From NCBI GenBank assembly GCA_046728115.1, contig JBKPDW010000096.1:1-10519 (forward strand): DNA of 10,519 bases, in the 5' to 3' direction. The notes beneath the pieces were generated by a model that ran no database searches, was not told where the DNA came from, and saw only the letters and a list, made by a program, of their open reading frames with translations. Shown here piece after piece: positions 7,505 through 10,519 of this stretch. Origin of the DNA: CAVSWN01 sp046728115 (GTDB taxonomy: Bacteria > Acidobacteriota > Vicinamibacteria > Vicinamibacterales > CAVVIG01). The stretch's first letter is position 1. Every line of letters starts with the position of its first letter. The position numbers and the translations under genes are program-made.

Positions 7505-8460
7505 TTATGCGAGCGGAGCGTCCACTTCGTCCCTTGGCATGTGCAGGGCCGCCAGGATCCTGTGGTACTCGGGGAGGGCCTGGATGGCGCGGGCGGTGAA
7601 CGAACGGCCGAAGACGACGAGCGCCGGATCGCGCCTGGCCAGCGCGTCGGCCGCCAGGGAAAGCGCCGCGTCGCTGTCACCGAGCCCTGCGGCAACGGCC
7701 GCGCGGACGAGCGGACTAATCCATTCACGCTCTGCGCGAGCCTCGAGCTCCCGCTGCACCGCCCGCGCGCCCGCGACGTCGCCGCTGTCCGCGAGGGTCA
7801 GGGCGAGCGTCGCCAGCGCTCCCTGCGCCCGGCCCCCGACGGCGAGCGCGCGATCGGCGGCTGCGATTGCAGCCGCATGCTGCGCGTCGGCGTTCAGAGC
7901 CTGTTGATAGGCCCACAGCGAGAGATACGACGTCGGATCGAGACGGCAGGCCGTCTCGCCCCAGCGCACCGCCTCCGTTCCGCGCCCGCAATCGGTCATG
8001 GCGTACGAGACACAGCCTGCGACATACGCCGAGAGCGGCTCGGCCTTCTGCAGCGCCAGCATGCGATCCACCGCGTCCGTCCGCCGGCCGCGCACGAATC
8101 CGACATAAAAGAGGCCGTGCCAAGCCGCGGCCTGCACGTAGGCGGGATTGATCTCGAGCGCGCGCGTGAACGACCGCTCGGTTTGGGCCCAATCCCAATC
8201 GAACAGCAAGCTGACTTGCGCGATCGCGTTGTGCGACTCGGCCAAGTCCGGACCATAGGCAAGCGCTTTGCCGGCGGCTTCGCGTGCCGTCGCAGCGCAC
8301 ACCTCGGGGGGAACATCCCGTAGTACGCAAACACGCTGTACGCATCGGCGAGTCCGGCCCACGCCAACGCGTACTCCGGATCGAGCTCGAGTGCCCGGCG
8401 CATCAGCGCGACGCCCCACCTTCGTACTGGTTTCGCCTGTAGATTCTGCAACTTACCCAT
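7505..8460 (-). pseudogene. TPR-repeat protein, C-terminal part of a Ser/Thr-kinase/regulator-type TPR tail, frameshifted
   Basis: Two minus-strand frames together make one protein. The first, from ATG 8460, reads 'MGKLQNLQAKPVRRW', then 'MRRALELDPEYALAWAGLAD' and 'AYSVFAYYGMFPP'. The second continues 'PPEVCAATAREAAGKALAYG' and runs to TAA at 7505-7507. The break falls in the run of six G at 8306-8311 (six C on the coding strand); a seventh C would restore 'MFPPEVCAATAREAA' in one frame. The sequence is tandem helical TPR repeats ('ALELDPEYA', 'ALEINPAYV', 'ACRLDPTSY'), including 'LFDWDWAQTERSFTRALEIN'. That pattern is typical of the TPR tails of protein-kinase or CadC-like regulators in Acidobacteriota. 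No kinase or DNA-binding domain precedes it, so it looks 5'-truncated as well. AGGAG lies 13 bases before ATG 8460, too far to be a good initiation site. Sequencing error at the homopolymer is the main alternative for the frameshift. Confidence 0.65.
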
Positions 8461-8567
8461 TGTCAGGTGACCACTCCTGTCATAGCGGCGCCTTAACCTC
8501 GTGATGGAACGCGAAGGTTTTAGCCGAGCGCGGGCGCCAGCACGGCGAGGCGCGAAAAGGAGAGGAC

Positions 8568-8772
8568 ATGACAAGCGCGATGCAGCGGGAGATGACGACG
8601 GCAGAGACGGCGTGCATGCGTCCGCTCACGGTTCGTACCACGTCATGTCTGCGTATCGTGCCGGGAGCGCCGTGCGCTGTTCCTCTATCGCGGCGTCGTG
8701 AAGGCGGACGAGGACCACACGCTCTGCTTTCGCTGTTATCGAAGGCTGCGCGACCGCGTGCGCAATTCTTGA
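8568..8772 (+). pseudogene. Small zinc-ribbon protein gene with an apparent frameshift
   Basis: AAGGAG (8557-8562) lies 5 bases before ATG 8568, an excellent start ('MTSAMQREMTTAETACMRPL'). The recognisable part lies in another frame, from about 8639 to TGA 8770-8772: 'HVCVSCRERRALFLYRG' then 'VVKADEDHTLCFRCYRRLR' and DRVRNS. The two CXXC pairs (CVSC and CFRC), about 25 residues apart, are a treble-clef or zinc-ribbon pattern followed by a basic helix. The zinc-ribbon frame has a TGA at 8593-8595 and no ATG, GTG or TTG between there and the first CXXC. A single extra base between about 8596 and 8650 would join it to the good start. Its stop overlaps the Shine-Dalgarno region of the ARPP-1 gene, which implies one operon. 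Its role is unknown; zinc binding and nucleic-acid or protein contact are inferred from the ligands. A sequencing indel is possible. Confidence 0.55.
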
Positions 8773-8783
8773 AGGGAGATCCA

Positions 8784-9653
8784 TTGACAGCAGCACAGAC
8801 CGTCATCGACACAATTCAGTCCATATCGTTCGGACCAGAGGCGACGTTCCAGAACTTGACGATCATGCCGATTCTCGGCGAAGGCGAGCGGCGACCCGAT
8901 TATCTGACGCTCGACGAGGCGCTTGCTGACGGCTCGGTCGAAGTCACCGAAGTCAGCGAAGCGGGCCACGTCCCGGAACTGAAGGTCGTCGTGAAGGGCG
9001 CTATGCCGGTGCTTCTGATCGACGGTGAGGAACTGGTCGGCGCGAAGCAGAACCGCGTCCTCAATCTCACGATTCTGGCGCCCGCGAACCGCGCGACCGT
9101 CATTCCGGTCTCCTGTGTGGAGTCCGGCCGATGGCGGCATATGTCGAGGGCTTTCGCGTCGGCGCCGCGTGCGCACTTTGCCGAAGGGCGGGCCGCGAAG
9201 ATGCGCCAAGTCACCGCGTCGCTGCTGTCCGACGGCCATCGGCGATCGGATCAGGGCGCCGTGTGGAGGTTGATTGACGAAAAGTCTGCACGGCTCCAGG
9301 CGCCGTCGGACACGTCGGCCATGTCGGCGGTATTCGAGAAGTTCGACGCGCCGCTCGAGGAGTTCGTGCGCGCGTTCGAGCCCGTCGCCGGTCAGATTGG
9401 TGCCGTGTTCTTCGTGAACGGCGAGCCTGCCGGCCTGGAACTGTTCGACGCGCCTGCGACGTGGCGAAAGTTGGCGCCAAAGCTCATTCGGAGCTACGCC
9501 GTCGACGCCCTCGACCGATCGCGGCGGCGGGGAGCCACCATGCAATCGGCCGAACGCTCGGCGAGCGCATTGCTCTCGAAGGCACGAGCTCGCTTAACCT
9601 GCGCTTCGTCACTCCACTCGATATTGCGTTGCGCATGGGCGGGACTCAGCTGA
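8784..9653 (+). CDS. ARPP-1 (DUF6569) domain protein with displaced C-terminus
   Basis: The start is TTG 8784, with AAGGGAG (8772-8778) 5 bases upstream and 11 bases after the zinc-ribbon stop. Earlier in-frame ATGs have no matching homology. Residues 12-243 follow the ARPP-1 domain (ARG and Rhodanese-Phosphatase-superfamily-associated protein domain): 'FQNLTIMPILGEGERRPDYL' (22-41), 'LTLDEALADGSVEVTEVSE' (41-59), 'PVLLIDGEELVGAKQNRVLN' (75-94), 'IPVSCVESGRWRH' (107-119), 'RSDQGAVW' (154-161), 'GQIGAVFFVNG' (203-213), 'APKLIRSYAVDALD' (231-244). The family is predicted to act near ADP-ribosylglycohydrolase and phosphatase components; no biochemical function is established. There is no signal peptide. 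From about residue 245 the sequence turns Ser/Arg-rich and loses family similarity, because the same bases encode a nuclease-like segment in another frame. About 50 native residues therefore appear to be replaced. The truncated protein may be inactive. Confidence 0.8.
   Translation: MTAAQTVIDTIQSISFGPEATFQNLTIMPILGEGERRPDYLTLDEALADGSVEVTEVSEAGHVPELKVVVKGAMPVLLIDGEELVGAKQNRVLNLTILAPANRATVIPVSCVESGRWRHMSRAFASAPRAHFAEGRAAKMRQVTASLLSDGHRRSDQGAVWRLIDEKSARLQAPSDTSAMSAVFEKFDAPLEEFVRAFEPVAGQIGAVFFVNGEPAGLELFDAPATWRKLAPKLIRSYAVDALDRSRRRGATMQSAERSASALLSKARARLTCASSLHSILRCAWAGLS
9524..9643 (+). pseudogene. Probable N-terminal fragment of an AddB/PD-(D/E)XK-type recombination nuclease
   Basis: In the frame ending at TGA 9665-9667, and overlapping the tail of the ARPP-1 frame, the bases read 'HHAIGRTLGERIALEG' then 'TSSLNLRFVTPLDIALRMGG'. 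The 'LG..IA....LNLRFVTPLDIAL' block resembles the N-terminal region of AddB-like helicase-nuclease subunits, where a short P-loop-like segment is followed by 'F.TP..LA'. Only about 40 codons remain, with no start codon or Shine-Dalgarno site. It is followed directly by an AddA-like fragment, which matches the normal addB-addA order. The assignment rests on a short block and the neighbour. Confidence 0.45.
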
Positions 9654-9663
9654 GGTCGGGGCG

Positions 9664-10392
9664 TTGATCGTTCTGCTGCGCGCGCTCGCCGATCCGCTGG
9701 ACGCACTGTCGCTCATCGCAGTTCTTCGGGGCCCGCTGTTCGGGATCAGCGATCCCGAGCTCTTCGCCTTCAAGCAAGGCGGCGGCTGGTTCAGCGTGTT
9801 TCACGAACCCACTGAAGCTGATCCGTTATCGTGCGCTCATTCCGCGCTCGCGGCACTGCGCCAGTACTACCGCTGGACGCGCATCCTTCCGGCAGCCGCT
9901 GCTTTGGATCGGATCCTCGAGGACAGCGGGTATCTGGCCCTGGCCGCGACGACGCCGGGAGGTGCTGACGCCGGAGACGTCCTGCATGCGATCGACCGCG
10001 TTCGCCAGATGACGGAGGAGGGCGGAAGTCTCGCTGACGCGGCCGCCTCGTTAGAGGAAGACAGCGAAGCAACCAACGAGGTGGAGTCTCTCCCTCTCGA
10101 GCCAGGGCGCACCGACGTCGTGCGCCTGATGAATCTGCACAAGGCCAAGGGTTTGGAGGCGGCGGTGGTCTTCCTGGCCGACCCGAACGGGGGCGTGAAG
10201 CCACGCGTCGATGTGCACATCGAGCGAACCGAGTTGAGAGCCCGCGGTTGGTTCAAGGTTGTCCGCAAAAATGAAGGCTCGTACACGGAAACGCTGCTCG
10301 GCGAACACGCGGACTGGCCAACGCACGAGGCCGCAGAGCTGCCGTATCTGGAAGCCGAAGAGGATCGCCTTCTGTACACGGCCTGGCAGTGA
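9664..10392 (+). pseudogene. AddA/UvrD-family helicase fragment (middle portion only)
   Basis: The protein-like sequence already begins a few codons before the first start codon ('EVGALIVLLRALADPLDAL', from 9652), so TTG 9664 is not a natural start. 'LIAVLRGPLFGISDPELFAF' (residues 17-36 from TTG) is the AddA/RecB-type 2B-domain signature. 'VVRLMNLHKAKGLEAAVVFL' (152-171) is UvrD superfamily motif V. 'EAEEDRLLYTAWQ' (230-242) begins motif VI, but a stop comes just before the arginine-finger 'TRA' expected next. Walker A, Walker B and motif III, all normally upstream, are missing, as is the nuclease domain. The piece is about 242 residues of a protein that is normally over 1000, and it cannot be an active helicase. 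It probably descends from an addAB-type double-strand-break repair operon. A stand-alone UvrD-like helicase is the alternative. Confidence 0.75.
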
Positions 10393-10493
10393 AGCTTCGC
10401 CTCAAACCGACGAGTAACAGCCGTGCTCCAGCGTGATGATCGGACCACACGAGAGAGCTGGGCTCCTGCGCGACTCCGGCGAACCTTCAGGGT

Positions 10494-10513
10494 CGGCCGC
10501 TGCGCGGCCGTTT
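10494..10513 (+). terminator. GC-rich hairpin followed by a short T-run
   Basis: CGGCCGC (10494-10500), loop TGC and GCGGCCG (10504-10510) form a perfect 7-bp stem followed by TTT. It lies about 100 bases after the helicase fragment's stop. The T-run is short, so it is only a weak candidate intrinsic terminator. The remainder of 10393-10519 holds no recognisable gene. Confidence 0.3.
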
Positions 10514-10519
10514 GATGTT

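Noticed and set aside
8460..8486. TTGTCA with a CATAGC-like box as a promoter for the zinc-ribbon/ARPP-1 pair, plus repeated TGTCA
   Set aside because: The match to a -10 element is weak, and the five-base repeat is too short to call an operator.
10393..10519. Integron attC-like or attachment site near the terminal hairpin
   Set aside because: The RYYYAAC and GTTRRRY core pair with matching inner boxes is not present. Only a simple GC hairpin is seen.

Overview
The window is GC-rich bacterial DNA with strong G/C bias at third codon positions. Its gene set suggests a soil or sediment heterotroph, with Acidobacteriota (Vicinamibacteria-like) the closest fit by inference. The signs are a long GAF/PAS HisKA_3 kinase with a C-terminal receiver, a TPR tail of the kind fused to Ser/Thr kinases, a sorbosone-dehydrogenase-type quinoprotein, an atypical gamma-glutamyltransferase and a small basic '...RYWAERRK' protein. 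No mobile-element gene, tRNA, rRNA or CRISPR array was seen.

Layout. (1) At 1-1541 (+) lies the 3' part of an atypical gamma-glutamyltransferase, cut by the window edge. (2) At 1542-2227 a well-initiated 90-residue basic protein (1780-2052) sits between two short coding-like remnants that have no start of their own. (3) At 2228-5257 (-) lies a 1009-residue hybrid histidine kinase: GAF-GAF-PAS-PAS-HisKA_3-HATPase-REC. Directly upstream on the same strand (about 5388-5625) is a decayed ATPase domain from a second, different kinase. (4) At 5683-7266 (+) is a promoter region with a perfect 16-bp palindrome, followed by an intact, probably exported, glucose/sorbosone-dehydrogenase-type beta-propeller. 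(5) At 7505-8460 (-) is a TPR protein broken by one missing base in a run of six G. (6) At 8568-10392 (+) comes a frameshifted zinc-ribbon gene, then an ARPP-1 (DUF6569) domain gene with near-coupled translation. The ARPP-1 gene runs out of frame into what looks like an AddB-type nuclease N-terminus, fused in turn to the middle of an AddA/UvrD-type helicase that stops inside motif VI.

Two parts stand out. One is the zinc-ribbon + ARPP-1 pair, whose family has no established function. The other is the cluster of broken genes from about 8300 to 10400, which reads as a rearrangement scar: lost ARPP-1 C-terminus and a collapsed addB-addA operon. GGT, the kinase and the quinoprotein are all intact, so poor sequence quality across the whole window does not explain the damage, although single-base errors at individual sites remain possible. 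I found no convincing complete new multi-gene system.
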